In this document: piece by piece, positions 17,682-26,142 of the stretch | Numbering within the stretch: the stretch's first letter is position 1 | Layout of the letters: every line of letters begins with the position of its first letter | Assembly (NCBI GenBank): GCA_050955105.1 | Contig: JBPBQZ010000003.1 | Location: 10,166-74,165, forward strand | DNA from: JBPBQZ01 sp050955105 | Lineage (GTDB): Bacteria; Pseudomonadota; Gammaproteobacteria; Burkholderiales; Burkholderiaceae | DNA length: 64,000 nucleotides | Reading direction: 5' to 3' | Notes under the pieces: model-generated | Told to the model about the DNA's origin: nothing | Databases searched by the model: none | The model's input: only the letters and a program-made list of their open reading frames with translations | Program-made: the position numbers and the translations under genes

Positions 17682-18536
17682 TTAGGCGGCGCTCTCCAAT
17701 GGGTCGCCGCCGCATGGGGGCGGCTGCAGCGATTTTGCCAGCGCCTCCGCGCTGACGGGCATTTGCGTGGTGCGCACCACGTCGCCGTCCTGAAACATCA
17801 TCAGATCGCCCGGTGCCAGCCGCGTCCAGATCTCATCGTCAGTCAGCGGCGCCGTAGCGATCACCGCAACGCGGTCTTCGGGCGTCGTGTATTTCGCGAA
17901 ATCGATCGACATGTCGGCATCGATCAGATGCGCGGTGGAGAATGGCCAGCGGCGTACCAGGAAGTGCAAGTGCGTCGAGCAATGCGCGAACAGCGCCTGT
18001 CCGTTCGACAGCAGGTAATTGAATACACCGTGCAGCGTGATTTCGCGAGTCAGTTCGTCCAATGCGTCAAAGAGCTCTGGCAAAGGCGGTTCGCTGCGGG
18101 GAAAGCGCCGGCGCAGGCCTTGCAGCAATGCGCAGAACGCCAATTCGCTGTCGGTTGTGCCCACCGGCTGATAAACGCCGGTCAGCGCCGTCGTATAGTC
18201 TTTGAGGTCGCCGTTGTGCGCGAAAATCCAGTGACGTCCCCACAGTTCACGCATGAACGGATGGCAGTTTTCCAACTGTATGTGTCCCTGCGTGGCCTTG
18301 CGGATATGCGCGATCGTATTGCGCGATTTGATCGGATAACGCTTTACCAGCTCGGCGATCGGTGAACTGGCCGAAGCTTGCTGGTCGATGAAGAGCCGGC
18401 AAGCCTTGTCTTCGAAGAAGGCAATACCCCAACCGTCGGCGTGCTGCTTGGTGGAGCCACCGCGCGCCGCGAAGCCGGTGAAAGAAAATGTGATGTCGGT
18501 CGGCGCCGCGCAGTTCATTCCGAGAAGTTCGCACAT
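17682..18536 (-). CDS. yafJ: Class II glutamine amidotransferase, YafJ type
   Basis: A 284-residue Ntn-hydrolase glutamine amidotransferase. The start is set at 18536 so that the protein reads MCELLGMNCAAPTDITFSF, exposing Cys2 as the N-terminal nucleophile after Met removal; a longer frame upstream would bury it. AARGGSTKQHADGWG and the conserved WIFAHNG segment fit the YafJ/YerP family, whose physiological acceptor is not established. No associated synthase domain exists. It is divergent from pyrC across 222 bp. Confidence 0.88.
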   Translation of the reverse strand: MCELLGMNCAAPTDITFSFTGFAARGGSTKQHADGWGIAFFEDKACRLFIDQQASASSPIAELVKRYPIKSRNTIAHIRKATQGHIQLENCHPFMRELWGRHWIFAHNGDLKDYTTALTGVYQPVGTTDSELAFCALLQGLRRRFPRSEPPLPELFDALDELTREITLHGVFNYLLSNGQALFAHCSTHLHFLVRRWPFSTAHLIDADMSIDFAKYTTPEDRVAVIATAPLTDDEIWTRLAPGDLMMFQDGDVVRTTQMPVSAEALAKSLQPPPCGGDPLESAA

Positions 18537-18642
18537 AGATGGGAAGGGTTGTCGGTTTCTCGAAAATCGTGGAGTGCCTGGCGGCGCGGAAGGCGGCTGC
18601 CCGAGGCACCGGCTACCAAGCTGGAAATGCCGTTCGAGCCGG

Positions 18643-18732
18643 TACAATCGGGGGCTTGCGCAAGAATATCATCCGCGGCGCCCGCGCTACACAGCCGACG
18701 CGCGGAATCGTTGCCGTCCCGCGGCTTTTTTT
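18643..18732 (+). promoter_or_regulatory. pyrC leader: -10 box and terminator-like hairpin
   Basis: TACAAT (18643-18648) is a good -10 without a convincing -35. Downstream, CGCGG (18701-18705) can pair with CCGCG (18719-18723), and CCGCGG occurs twice as an alternative long-range pairing; seven T follow (18726-18732), ending 26 bp before the pyrC start. This could be a transcription attenuator. Stem length is modest, so confidence is low. Confidence 0.35.
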
Positions 18733-18758
18733 AGATAACCGCTTTTTCTGTCGAAGCC

Positions 18759-19883
18759 ATGACGCTTTCATCCAGCCTGTCGGCACCCCAATCTGCGGCG
18801 GCCGCCCCGGCCAGCGCTTCCGCCGCTTCTGGCGCTGTGACCTCCCTCGATATCACGACCCCCGACGATTGGCATCTGCATCTGCGCGACGGCGACATGC
18901 TCAAGCACGTGGTGGCCGATTCGGCGCGCCAGTTCGCGCGCGCCATCGTCATGCCGAACTTGAAGCCGCCGGTGGTCACCACCGCGCAAGCCGCGGCCTA
19001 TCGCGCGCGTATTCTTGCCGCGCTGCCCGAAGGCCTGTCGTTCGAGCCCCTGATGACGCTGTATTTGACCGATCGCACGTCCGCCGACGAAATTCGGCGC
19101 GCGGTCGATGCCGGCTTCATCCATGGCGTGAAGCTGTATCCGGCTGGCGCCACCACCAATTCCGACGCTGGCGTGACCAATCTCGCGCACTGCGCGCCAG
19201 CGCTCGAAGCCATGCAGGAGGCTGGTCTGCCACTGCTGATCCACGGTGAAGTGACCGATCCCGCGGTCGATCTGTTCGACCGCGAAAAGCTCTTCATCGA
19301 CGAAGTGATGGAACCATTGCGCGCCACCTTTCCGGCGCTACGCGTCGTGTTCGAGCACATCACCACCCGCGAAGCCGTCGATTATGTTCGCGAAACTGGG
19401 CGCGATGGCCTGCTCGGCGCGACCCTGACCGCGCATCACCTGCTGTACAACCGCAACGCCATCTTCGTGGGCGGCATCCGCCCGCATTACTACTGCTTGC
19501 CGGTACTGAAGCGGGAAGTACACCGTCAGGCACTAGTCGATGCGGCAACTTCTGGCGATAAGCGCTTCTTCCTCGGTACCGACAGTGCGCCGCACGCGCG
19601 CGGCACCAAGGAAATCGCCTGTGGCTGCGCGGGTTGCTATACCGCGCTGCATGCGCTGGAGCTGTATGCGGAGGCGTTCGACCGAGCCGGCGCGATCGAC
19701 CGGCTGGAAGGCTTCGCCAGTTTCTTCGGTGCCGATTTCTATGGTTTGCCGCGCAACAGCGGGCGTGTCAGCTTGCGGCGCGAAGCCTGGCAGATTCCCG
19801 CCGAAAGCCCGGTCGGCGACGATACGCTGGTGCCGCTCGACGCTGGCGGCACGCTCAATTGGCGCTGCTCGGGAAGGTGCTAA
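18759..19883 (+). CDS. pyrC: Dihydroorotase, class II
   Basis: A 374-residue zinc enzyme of de novo pyrimidine synthesis, interconverting N-carbamoyl-aspartate and dihydroorotate. The metal HxH is His39/His41 in DWHLHLRDG, Lys125 in GVKLYPAGAT is the expected carboxylated bridging lysine, and GTDSAPH carries the catalytic Asp. The first 28 residues are Ser/Ala-rich and absent from E. coli PyrC (348 residues). The gene ends 10 bp before rnpB and appears to contain the rnpB promoter in its last codons. Confidence 0.93.
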   Translation: MTLSSSLSAPQSAAAAPASASAASGAVTSLDITTPDDWHLHLRDGDMLKHVVADSARQFARAIVMPNLKPPVVTTAQAAAYRARILAALPEGLSFEPLMTLYLTDRTSADEIRRAVDAGFIHGVKLYPAGATTNSDAGVTNLAHCAPALEAMQEAGLPLLIHGEVTDPAVDLFDREKLFIDEVMEPLRATFPALRVVFEHITTREAVDYVRETGRDGLLGATLTAHHLLYNRNAIFVGGIRPHYYCLPVLKREVHRQALVDAATSGDKRFFLGTDSAPHARGTKEIACGCAGCYTALHALELYAEAFDRAGAIDRLEGFASFFGADFYGLPRNSGRVSLRREAWQIPAESPVGDDTLVPLDAGGTLNWRCSGRC

Positions 19884-19886
19884 ACT
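19859..19886 (+). promoter_or_regulatory. Putative rnpB promoter inside the end of pyrC
   Basis: TTGGCG (19859-19864) and TAAACT (19881-19886), 16-bp spacer, each match consensus at 4/6. The first three bases of the -10 are the pyrC stop codon. The predicted start, about 19893, coincides with the first paired base of RNase P RNA. Confidence 0.45.
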
Positions 19887-19893
19887 TCGGCTC

Positions 19894-20287
<394 letters not shown>

Positions 20288-20315
20288 CCTTCTTTTGTTG
20301 CCGCGCGGGCCTCGC

Positions 20316-20747
20316 TCAGGCCGCTTCGAGTTCCACGATCTCGAATGAATGCGATAGTTCGGCGGTCTTGGCCAGCATGATCGAGGCCGAGCAATATTTG
20401 TCGTGCGACAGCGTGATCGCGCGTTCGACCGTTTCCGGCTTCAGCTTGCGACCGGTCACGGTGAAAGCGAAGTGAATCTTCGTAAACACCTTCGGATCTT
20501 CTGCGGCCCGCTCGGAGGTCACCTTGACGCTGCAGCCGTGCACGTCCTGCCGCCCCTTTTTCAAGATCAGCACCACGTCGTAGGCGGTACAGCCCCCGGT
20601 GCCCGCCAATACCAGTTCCATAGGGCGAGGCGCCAGATTATGCCCGCCGCCCTCGACCGCGCCATCGATCAGTACCGTGTGGCCGCTACCGGTGGCCACG
20701 GTAAATGCCATGCCGCCCGGACCATCCCAATCTACCGTGCATTCCAT
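20316..20747 (-). CDS. OsmC/Ohr family peroxidase-like protein (YhfA-like)
   Basis: A 143-residue OsmC-fold protein with the two conserved cysteines, Cys53 in GTGGCTAYDV and Cys119 in KYCSASIML, which in this superfamily reduce organic hydroperoxides. The motif spacing fits the YhfA-like subgroup, whose substrate is unclear. The ATG at 20747 follows TTGGAG; a TTG four codons upstream is itself part of that ribosome site. Convergent with rnpB, 28 bp away. Confidence 0.85.
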   Translation of the reverse strand: MECTVDWDGPGGMAFTVATGSGHTVLIDGAVEGGGHNLAPRPMELVLAGTGGCTAYDVVLILKKGRQDVHGCSVKVTSERAAEDPKVFTKIHFAFTVTGRKLKPETVERAITLSHDKYCSASIMLAKTAELSHSFEIVELEAA

Positions 20748-20856
20748 GCGTCGCTCCAAGCTGAGTTTTGCGGCATTTTAACGGGGTTTCATTCAGGCGC
20801 CAGCGCGCTCGCGGCAAGCCGGAACGCAGGCAACACCGGCCGGAATAAGATTTCGA

Positions 20857-20886
20857 TTGCTCGAGCCTGGGGTGAACCCTTACAAT
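20857..20886 (+). promoter_or_regulatory. Putative promoter of a small RNA
   Basis: TACAAT (20881-20886) matches the -10 consensus at 5/6; TTGCTC (20857-20862) is a weak -35 at 18-bp spacing. There is no forward gene between rnpB and the terminator at 20976-21006 that this promoter could otherwise serve. Confidence 0.4.
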
Positions 20887-20892
20887 TCGCCT

Positions 20893-21006
20893 ATCGATGG
20901 GCCGCGCAGCTTCAAATGATCCGAACGCCGCGTCGCCGATCTCCGCTGTCTCCTCCACCTCCTGATGGTGGATTTAAGCCCGAGCGCCATGCGCCCGGGC
21001 TTTTTT
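20893..21006 (+). ncRNA. Candidate small RNA with anti-Shine-Dalgarno loop
   Basis: About 114 nt from the predicted start to the end of a strong terminator. A C-rich stretch TCTCCTCCACCTCCTG (20950-20964) is complementary to Shine-Dalgarno sequences. Within it TCCACC (20954-20959) pairs with GGTGGA (20967-20972), leaving UCCUGAU in the loop. The next element is the terminator. No open frame with a start signal fits. This layout is that of a trans-acting regulatory RNA; targets are unknown and expression unproven. Confidence 0.5.
20976..21006 (+). terminator. Intrinsic terminator of the candidate small RNA
   Basis: AAGCCCG (20976-20982) pairs with CGGGCTT (20996-21002); inside, GCGC pairs with GCGC across one mismatch, closing on a 3-base loop. 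Six T follow (21001-21006). Confidence 0.85.
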
Positions 21007-21050
21007 GTCCGCGCCGCGCGGTGCCGCACGGTTGGCATCCCTTCGTGCCT

Positions 21051-21079
21051 TTGACCGGGCGCGCATCTGCCCTTATAAT
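21051..21079 (+). promoter_or_regulatory. Sigma70 promoter of rplM-rpsI
   Basis: TTGACC (21051-21056), 17-bp spacer, TATAAT (21074-21079): 11 of 12 consensus bases, the strongest promoter in the window, as expected for a ribosomal protein operon. The implied leader to the rplM start is about 100 nt and could hold an L13 autoregulatory site. Confidence 0.88.
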
Positions 21080-21187
21080 GGCCAGCTTTTCCGAATCGTG
21101 CCCGCGGAAAAATCCAGGGAGAGCCTGCAAAGCATTCAAATAAGCAGGAAAGCAAAAGCTAAGGGCAGGCAAATTTTTGGATCGATC

Positions 21188-21616
21188 ATGAAGACTTTTT
21201 CCGCAAAAGCCCACGAGGTGACGCGTGAATGGTACGTGATTGACGCGAAGGACAAGGTTCTCGGTCGTGTCGCCAGCGAAGTGGCACGCCGCCTGCGCGG
21301 CAAGCACAAGCCCGAGTTCACTCCTCACGTCGATACCGGCGATTTCATCGTTGTCATCAACGCCGGTCAGCTCAGAGTTACGGGCAACAAGAGCACTGAC
21401 AAGAAATACTATCGCCACTCCGGCTATCCCGGCGGCATCTACGAGACGACGTTCGGCAAGATGCAAGAACGTTTTCCCGGCCGTGCGCTCGAGAAAGCGG
21501 TCAAGGGCATGCTGCCGAAGGGCCCGCTTGGTTATGCAATGATCAAGAAGCTCAAGGTTTACGCCGAAGAATCGCACCCGCATACGGCTCAGCAGCCGAA
21601 AGCGCTCGAGATCTAA
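21188..21616 (+). CDS. rplM: Large ribosomal subunit protein uL13 (L13)
   Basis: A 142-residue L13, the usual length, with KTFSAKAHEVTREWYVIDA at the start and the conserved HSGYPGG and GMLPKGPLGYAM segments. It binds 23S rRNA early in 50S assembly. The ATG at 21188 gives the family N-terminus. It leads the rplM-rpsI operon, 11 bp before rpsI, under the strong promoter at 21051-21079. Confidence 0.98.
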   Translation: MKTFSAKAHEVTREWYVIDAKDKVLGRVASEVARRLRGKHKPEFTPHVDTGDFIVVINAGQLRVTGNKSTDKKYYRHSGYPGGIYETTFGKMQERFPGRALEKAVKGMLPKGPLGYAMIKKLKVYAEESHPHTAQQPKALEI

Positions 21617-21627
21617 AGGAGCCTGTT

Positions 21628-22020
21628 GTGATCGGAAATTGGAATAACGGCACGGGCCGCCGCAAAAGCGCGGTTGCGCGGGTCTTCATCAAGGCGGGCA
21701 AGGGCAACATCGTCGTCAACGACAAGCCTATCGCCGACTACTTCTCGCGCGAAACGTCGCTGATGATCGTGCGCCAACCGCTGGAACTGACCAGCCACCT
21801 CGGCACGTTCGACATCAAGGTCAACGTGAACGGCGGCGGCGAAACCGGTCAGGCCGGCGCGGTGCGTCACGGCATCACGCGTGCGCTGCTCGACTATGAC
21901 GCAACGCTGAAGCCGGCTTTGTCGGCGGCGGGTTTTGTTACCCGCGATGCACGCGAAGTCGAACGGAAGAAGGTCGGTTTTCACAAGGCACGTCGCCGCA
22001 AGCAGTTCTCCAAGCGTTAA
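21628..22020 (+). CDS. rpsI: Small ribosomal subunit protein uS9 (S9)
   Basis: A 130-residue S9 in the 30S head. GTGRRKSAVARVFIK at the N-terminus and the C-terminal KARRRKQFSKR, whose end contacts P-site tRNA, are typical. It starts with GTG at 21628 after AAAGGAG. It is cotranscribed with rplM and followed by a strong terminator at 22081-22116. Confidence 0.98.
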   Translation: MIGNWNNGTGRRKSAVARVFIKAGKGNIVVNDKPIADYFSRETSLMIVRQPLELTSHLGTFDIKVNVNGGGETGQAGAVRHGITRALLDYDATLKPALSAAGFVTRDAREVERKKVGFHKARRRKQFSKR

Positions 22021-22080
22021 TCTCACGCTTATTGCGTGGGGCAATGCGCTGGGTCGGGGCCTGATGGCGTCGATCCGAAC

Positions 22081-22116
22081 AAAACGCCGCCGGAATTGGT
22101 TTTCCGGCGGCGTTTT
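22081..22116 (+). terminator. Intrinsic terminator of rplM-rpsI
   Basis: AAAACGCCGCCGGAA (22081-22095) pairs with TTCCGGCGGCGTTTT (22102-22116) around a loop of about six bases. The A-run before and T-run after make it able to act in either direction. Confidence 0.9.
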
Positions 22117-22215
22117 GTGTTGGATGTTTGCCTTAGGCGGGCTTGAAAAACCCGTTTGCCGACGCGACATTGCAATCAGTCCTACAATACGTCAAAGCTT
22201 CTTTTGGAGAGTCTG

Positions 22216-22584
22216 ATGAATGCTGTGACCGAAATGCCCGTCACCACGGGCGAAATGAGCCCGCTCGTGTTCACCGACAGTGCGGCCGACAAGGTCAAAC
22301 AGTTGATCGAGGAAGAAGGCAACGCCGAACTCAAGCTGCGTGTGTTCGTGCAGGGCGGCGGCTGCTCAGGCTTTCAGTACGGCTTCACCTTCGATGAAGC
22401 GGTCAACGAAGACGACACGATCATGAACAAGAACGGCGTGCAATTGCTGATCGACTCCATGAGCTACCAGTATCTGGTCGGCGCGGAAATCGATTACAAA
22501 GACGACTTGAGCGGCGCGCAGTTCGTGATCAAGAATCCGAATGCCACCACGACTTGCGGTTGCGGATCGTCGTTCTCGGTCTGA
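22216..22584 (+). CDS. erpA: Iron-sulfur cluster insertion protein ErpA
   Basis: A 122-residue A-type Fe-S carrier. Its three ligand cysteines are Cys50 in GGGCSGF and Cys114/Cys116 in TTCGCGSSF. It transfers [4Fe-4S] clusters to apo-enzymes such as IspG/IspH and respiratory enzymes. TTGGAGAG precedes the ATG at 22216; a longer frame upstream lacks support. A TACAAT box at 22183-22188 may be its -10. Position after rpsI is usual in beta-proteobacteria. Confidence 0.95.
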   Translation: MNAVTEMPVTTGEMSPLVFTDSAADKVKQLIEEEGNAELKLRVFVQGGGCSGFQYGFTFDEAVNEDDTIMNKNGVQLLIDSMSYQYLVGAEIDYKDDLSGAQFVIKNPNATTTCGCGSSFSV

Positions 22585-22627
22585 TCGAACGGTTTTCCGG
22601 CGGTTTGTCCCGCCGTTGCTTAAAAGA

Positions 22628-22657
22628 GTCCCGCCTGCGCAAGTTGGCGGGACTTTT
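22628..22657 (+). terminator. Terminator between convergent erpA and anmK
   Basis: GTCCCGCC (22628-22635) pairs with GGCGGGAC (22646-22653) over a 10-base loop; four T follow, and AAAAG precedes on the other side, so it can serve both genes. Confidence 0.85.
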
Positions 22658-22719
22658 GCCGTTGGCGTGGTGGTCGGCGCCTTGACTTCGATAGCGAGGG
22701 CGTCGCACTTGATGGATTA

Positions 22720-23862
22720 TCAACGCGGATACAACGCGCCCAGTATGCGCGGGCCCGCAGCGCCTGTCGTCTCCGGCAAATTGCCTGGCAGGCGCTCGAC
22801 AAAGCGTTGTGCCAGCCAAGCGAACGCCAGAGGTTCTACGCGCTGCGGCGGCACGCCTCGTGTCGCCGTCGACGCGAGCGTCGCGCGCACACCACGCAGT
22901 GCCAGCGCGGTATCCAGAGCGGCCATTAGCGTCAGGTTATAAGCGCCGCCACCACAGACGAGCACCGCGCGGCATTCGGCTGCGAAGCGCGCAATATCAT
23001 CGGCGATAACTTCGGCCGTCAATGCCGTCAGCGTGCGCAGGACGTCATGCGCGGAGAGCGGCTGGTGGTCGGGCGCAAGGGACGCCAGGCAGGCGTCGAG
23101 CCATGCCGCGTTGAACAGATCCCGGCCGGTGCTTTTCGGCGGATCCTGGCGGAAATAGCTGTCCGACATCAGGCGGCCCAACAATTCCGGGTCGACCACG
23201 CCTTGCGCCGCCAGGCGACCGGCATCGTCGTAGGGCGCGCCGAAATGGCGCAGCGTCCAGTGGTCGAGCAAGGCGTTGCCGGGGCCGCAGTCGAAGCCGC
23301 GCGCGGACCCTTCACGCAGCACCGTGATATTGCTGATGCCACCGATATTGCAGACGACGCTGGCGCCTTCCTGCTGCCCGAACACCACCGCATGAAAGGC
23401 CGGTGCCAGCGGCGCACCCTGGCCGCCGGCCGCCACATCGCGACTGCGAAAATCGGCAATCACGTCGATCCCGGTCAACTCGGCGAGCAGCGCCGGATTA
23501 TTCGTCTGCCGCGTATAGCCGCGTTCGGGCCGATGGCGGATGGTCTGTCCGTGCACGCCTACTGCGCGAATCGCTGTCGGCGCCAGGCCGGTGCGCTGCA
23601 GCAGTTGGTGGCAGCACGCGGCATAGCAGTGTGCCAGCGCGTTCGCCGCCTGCGCTTCGCGGTCGATTTCATCAGCGCCGCTGGCCTGCAAGGCGAACAA
23701 CTGCTCGCGCAAGGCCGCGGGAAACTCCGCGTGGCCATCAGCCAGTACTTCGATGGTCGGCGCTGTGCCCGCGGCAGCCGCTTGATGAAAAATCACGGCG
23801 ACGCCGTCTACGCCGTCCATGCTCGTTCCTGACATCAGGCCGAAGTAGATATCTTGCTGCAC
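22720..23862 (-). CDS. anmK: Anhydro-N-acetylmuramic acid kinase
   Basis: A 380-residue sugar kinase that opens and phosphorylates 1,6-anhydro-MurNAc from cell-wall turnover to MurNAc-6-phosphate. GLMSGTSMDGVD at the N-terminus and NIGGISNIT plus CGGGAYN are family signatures. It starts with GTG, preceded by TTGGAG at good spacing. The later salvage enzymes AmgK and MurU are about 13 kb away in the same window. It is divergent from tyrS and converges on erpA. Confidence 0.94.
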   Translation of the reverse strand: MQQDIYFGLMSGTSMDGVDGVAVIFHQAAAAGTAPTIEVLADGHAEFPAALREQLFALQASGADEIDREAQAANALAHCYAACCHQLLQRTGLAPTAIRAVGVHGQTIRHRPERGYTRQTNNPALLAELTGIDVIADFRSRDVAAGGQGAPLAPAFHAVVFGQQEGASVVCNIGGISNITVLREGSARGFDCGPGNALLDHWTLRHFGAPYDDAGRLAAQGVVDPELLGRLMSDSYFRQDPPKSTGRDLFNAAWLDACLASLAPDHQPLSAHDVLRTLTALTAEVIADDIARFAAECRAVLVCGGGAYNLTLMAALDTALALRGVRATLASTATRGVPPQRVEPLAFAWLAQRFVERLPGNLPETTGAAGPRILGALYPR

Positions 23863-24172
23863 GCGTGTTCTCCAATGACCAGTCGGTCGCCTGGCTCTCC
23901 CCTACGCTTGGGCGTCGTGTGGGAAGGCCTGCCGCTCGAAGCGCCGACCGAATAATTCCGCACTATGCCATCGGCCCGGCTCGCACGAACAAAAAATCTC
24001 GGGGAGGATGCACTTCACGTAAAATTCAGGCGGCCCGTCGTGCCGGCGACGCAGCGGTGTCCTCGTGCGCAGCCTGCGGCATTGGCACACATGTGCGCGC
24101 CTGCCGGCTCTATCGCGTGCGGCGTCCAGCAGACGACGTTGCGCCTCAACCTTGGTTTTCAGCTTCCCTCGC
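23863..24172. other. anmK-tyrS intergenic region
   Basis: 310 bp between two divergent genes. It must hold both promoters. TAAAAT (24020-24025) is a plausible forward -10, without a good -35. No RNA gene, repeat or supported frame was seen. Confidence 0.4.
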
Positions 24173-25432
24173 ATGACATCAGAGCGCATTGACGGCGCGC
24201 CCAGCGCCAACGCCGAAACCTTTCCCATTACCGATGCGGTACGACACGCATTGGCGGTAACTCGACGCGGCTGCGACGAACTGCTGATCGAAGCCGAATT
24301 CATCGGCAAGCTTGCGCGCAGCGCCGCCACCGGCAAGCCGCTGCGCGTCAAGCTCGGTCTCGATCCGACCGCGCCGGATATCCATCTCGGCCACACCGTA
24401 GTGCTCAACAAGCTGCGGCAACTGCAGAATCTCGGGCATACGGTAATTTTCCTGATCGGCGATTTCACATCGCGCATCGGTGATCCGTCCGGGCGCAACA
24501 GCACGCGGCCGCCGCTTACCACCGAGCAGATCGAGAGCAATGCGCGAACTTATTTCGAGCAGGCGTCGCTGGTGCTGGATCGTGAGAAAACCGAGGTGCG
24601 CTACAACAGCGAATGGTCGCTTGCGCTCGGCGCGGATGGACTGATCAAGCTGGCTTCGCGTTACACCGTGGCGCGCATGCTCGAACGCGACGACTTCACC
24701 AAACGCTTTCAGGGCGGCTTGCCGATCTCGATCCACGAATTCCTCTATCCGCTGATGCAGGGCTACGATTCGGTCGCCTTGGAAGCCGACCTGGAGCTTG
24801 GCGGCACCGACCAGAAATTCAACCTGCTGGTGGGCCGTGAGTTGCAAAAGCAATTCGGCCAGGAGCAGCAATGCATTCTGACGATGCCGCTGCTGGAGGG
24901 ACTCGACGGCGTCGAGAAAATGTCGAAGTCGAAGGGTAATTACATCGGCATCAGCGAGAAGCCGGCCGAGATGTTCGGCAAATTGATGAGCATCTCCGAC
25001 GACCTGATGTGGCGCTACTACGAGCTGTTGTCGCTGCGCGAGATCGAAGAGATCGCGGGCTTTCGGCAGGCGGCCGCGGACGGCCGCAATCCGCGTGATT
25101 TCAAGGTGCTGCTTGCGCAGGAAATCGTCGAACGCTTTCATTCGCGGCTCGATGCCGAGCGCGCGCTCGAAGATTTCGTGCATCGCTCGAAAGGTGGCGT
25201 GCCCGACGACATCCCCTCGGTGGCACTGAGCGGTGCGCCGCTGGCCATCGGTAACCTGTTGAAGCAGGCAGGACTGGCCGCCTCGACCAGCGAAGCGCTG
25301 CGCGCCGTCGAACAGTCGGGCGTGCGTATCGACGGCGCGCTGGTGACCGACAAGGGATTGAAGTTGGGTGTGGGTAGCTACGTGGTGCAACTGGGCAAGC
25401 GGCGCTTCGCCAAGGTCACGGTGAGCGCGTGA
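24173..25432 (+). CDS. tyrS: Tyrosyl-tRNA synthetase
   Basis: A 419-residue class I synthetase charging tRNA-Tyr. The HIGH-type motif is HLGH (residues 71-74) and the KMSKS loop is exact at 249-253. A C-terminal S4-like RNA-binding domain (about 350-415) includes RIDGALVTDKG. The spacing HLGHTVVLNKLRQLQ fits the TyrS class of most proteobacteria. The ATG at 24173 is favoured over longer frames by family length. It overlaps the following gene by 4 bp (GTGA). Confidence 0.96.
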   Translation: MTSERIDGAPSANAETFPITDAVRHALAVTRRGCDELLIEAEFIGKLARSAATGKPLRVKLGLDPTAPDIHLGHTVVLNKLRQLQNLGHTVIFLIGDFTSRIGDPSGRNSTRPPLTTEQIESNARTYFEQASLVLDREKTEVRYNSEWSLALGADGLIKLASRYTVARMLERDDFTKRFQGGLPISIHEFLYPLMQGYDSVALEADLELGGTDQKFNLLVGRELQKQFGQEQQCILTMPLLEGLDGVEKMSKSKGNYIGISEKPAEMFGKLMSISDDLMWRYYELLSLREIEEIAGFRQAAADGRNPRDFKVLLAQEIVERFHSRLDAERALEDFVHRSKGGVPDDIPSVALSGAPLAIGNLLKQAGLAASTSEALRAVEQSGVRIDGALVTDKGLKLGVGSYVVQLGKRRFAKVTVSA

Positions 25433-26142
25433 CGCGCGTCGATACCGGACGGCCGACGATTTTTATTCTGGTGCGCCATGGCGAGACCGAATGGAATCGT
25501 GTGCAGCGCATCCAGGGTCATCTTGATATTGCGCTGTCCGTCGAAGGTGTCGAGCAAGCTCGCCGCTTGGGGCGCCGCTTCGCCGAGCGTGGCGCGGCGG
25601 CGGCCCGCATCGACCAGATTTATTGCAGCGACTTGACGCGAGCCCGGCAAACCGCCGCGCCGACCGCCGCGGCACTGGCGCTGCCTGTGCAGTACACCGA
25701 AGCCTTGCGCGAGCGCTGCTACGGTGAATTCGAGGGTTTCGACAGCGCTCAGGTGGCCGAGAGATGGCCGGAAGGCTATACGAGATGGCAGGGGCGCGAT
25801 CCTGACTTCACCGCGGCTGGCGGCGAGACGCCGCGCGCTTTCCACGCGCGCATCCTGGCGTTGCTGAACCAACTTGCGGTGCGGCATCCCGGCGAACGCG
25901 TCGTCTGCGTCACGCATGGCGGCGTGCTCGATGTCGCGTATCGATATCTCCGTCGGATGTCACTCGAAGCGCCGCGGCAACATCGATTGCTGAACGCCAG
26001 CATCAATGTCGTGGGGTGGCGCGGCGCGTCGCAAGCCGATTCCGGTGCGCGGCTCGGTCGCATCGTTTGCTGGGGCGACGTGGCGCATCTGCAAGGCGGC
26101 AGCCGCGACGACGGACCTGCGGCGACTGGCACGCCGCGCTAG
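25429..26142 (+). CDS. Histidine phosphatase family protein (GpmB/CobC-like)
   Basis: A 237-residue phosphatase with the RHGE motif (Arg16-His17-Gly-Glu19), phospho-acceptor His17 and second catalytic His163 in VTHGG. RCYGEFEGFD is typical of cofactor-independent phosphoglycerate-mutase-like phosphatases. The substrate is not predictable. The GTG start overlaps the tyrS stop, so it is translationally coupled. Its stop overlaps that of the convergent oxygenase gene in CTAG. The last 20 residues are low complexity. Confidence 0.88.
   Translation: MTRVDTGRPTIFILVRHGETEWNRVQRIQGHLDIALSVEGVEQARRLGRRFAERGAAAARIDQIYCSDLTRARQTAAPTAAALALPVQYTEALRERCYGEFEGFDSAQVAERWPEGYTRWQGRDPDFTAAGGETPRAFHARILALLNQLAVRHPGERVVCVTHGGVLDVAYRYLRRMSLEAPRQHRLLNASINVVGWRGASQADSGARLGRIVCWGDVAHLQGGSRDDGPAATGTPR

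Noticed and set aside
22144..22188. Full promoter for erpA
   Set aside because: TACAAT at 22183 is good, but the TTG-type hexamers nearby are at 7 or 21 bp spacing, so no pair can be claimed.
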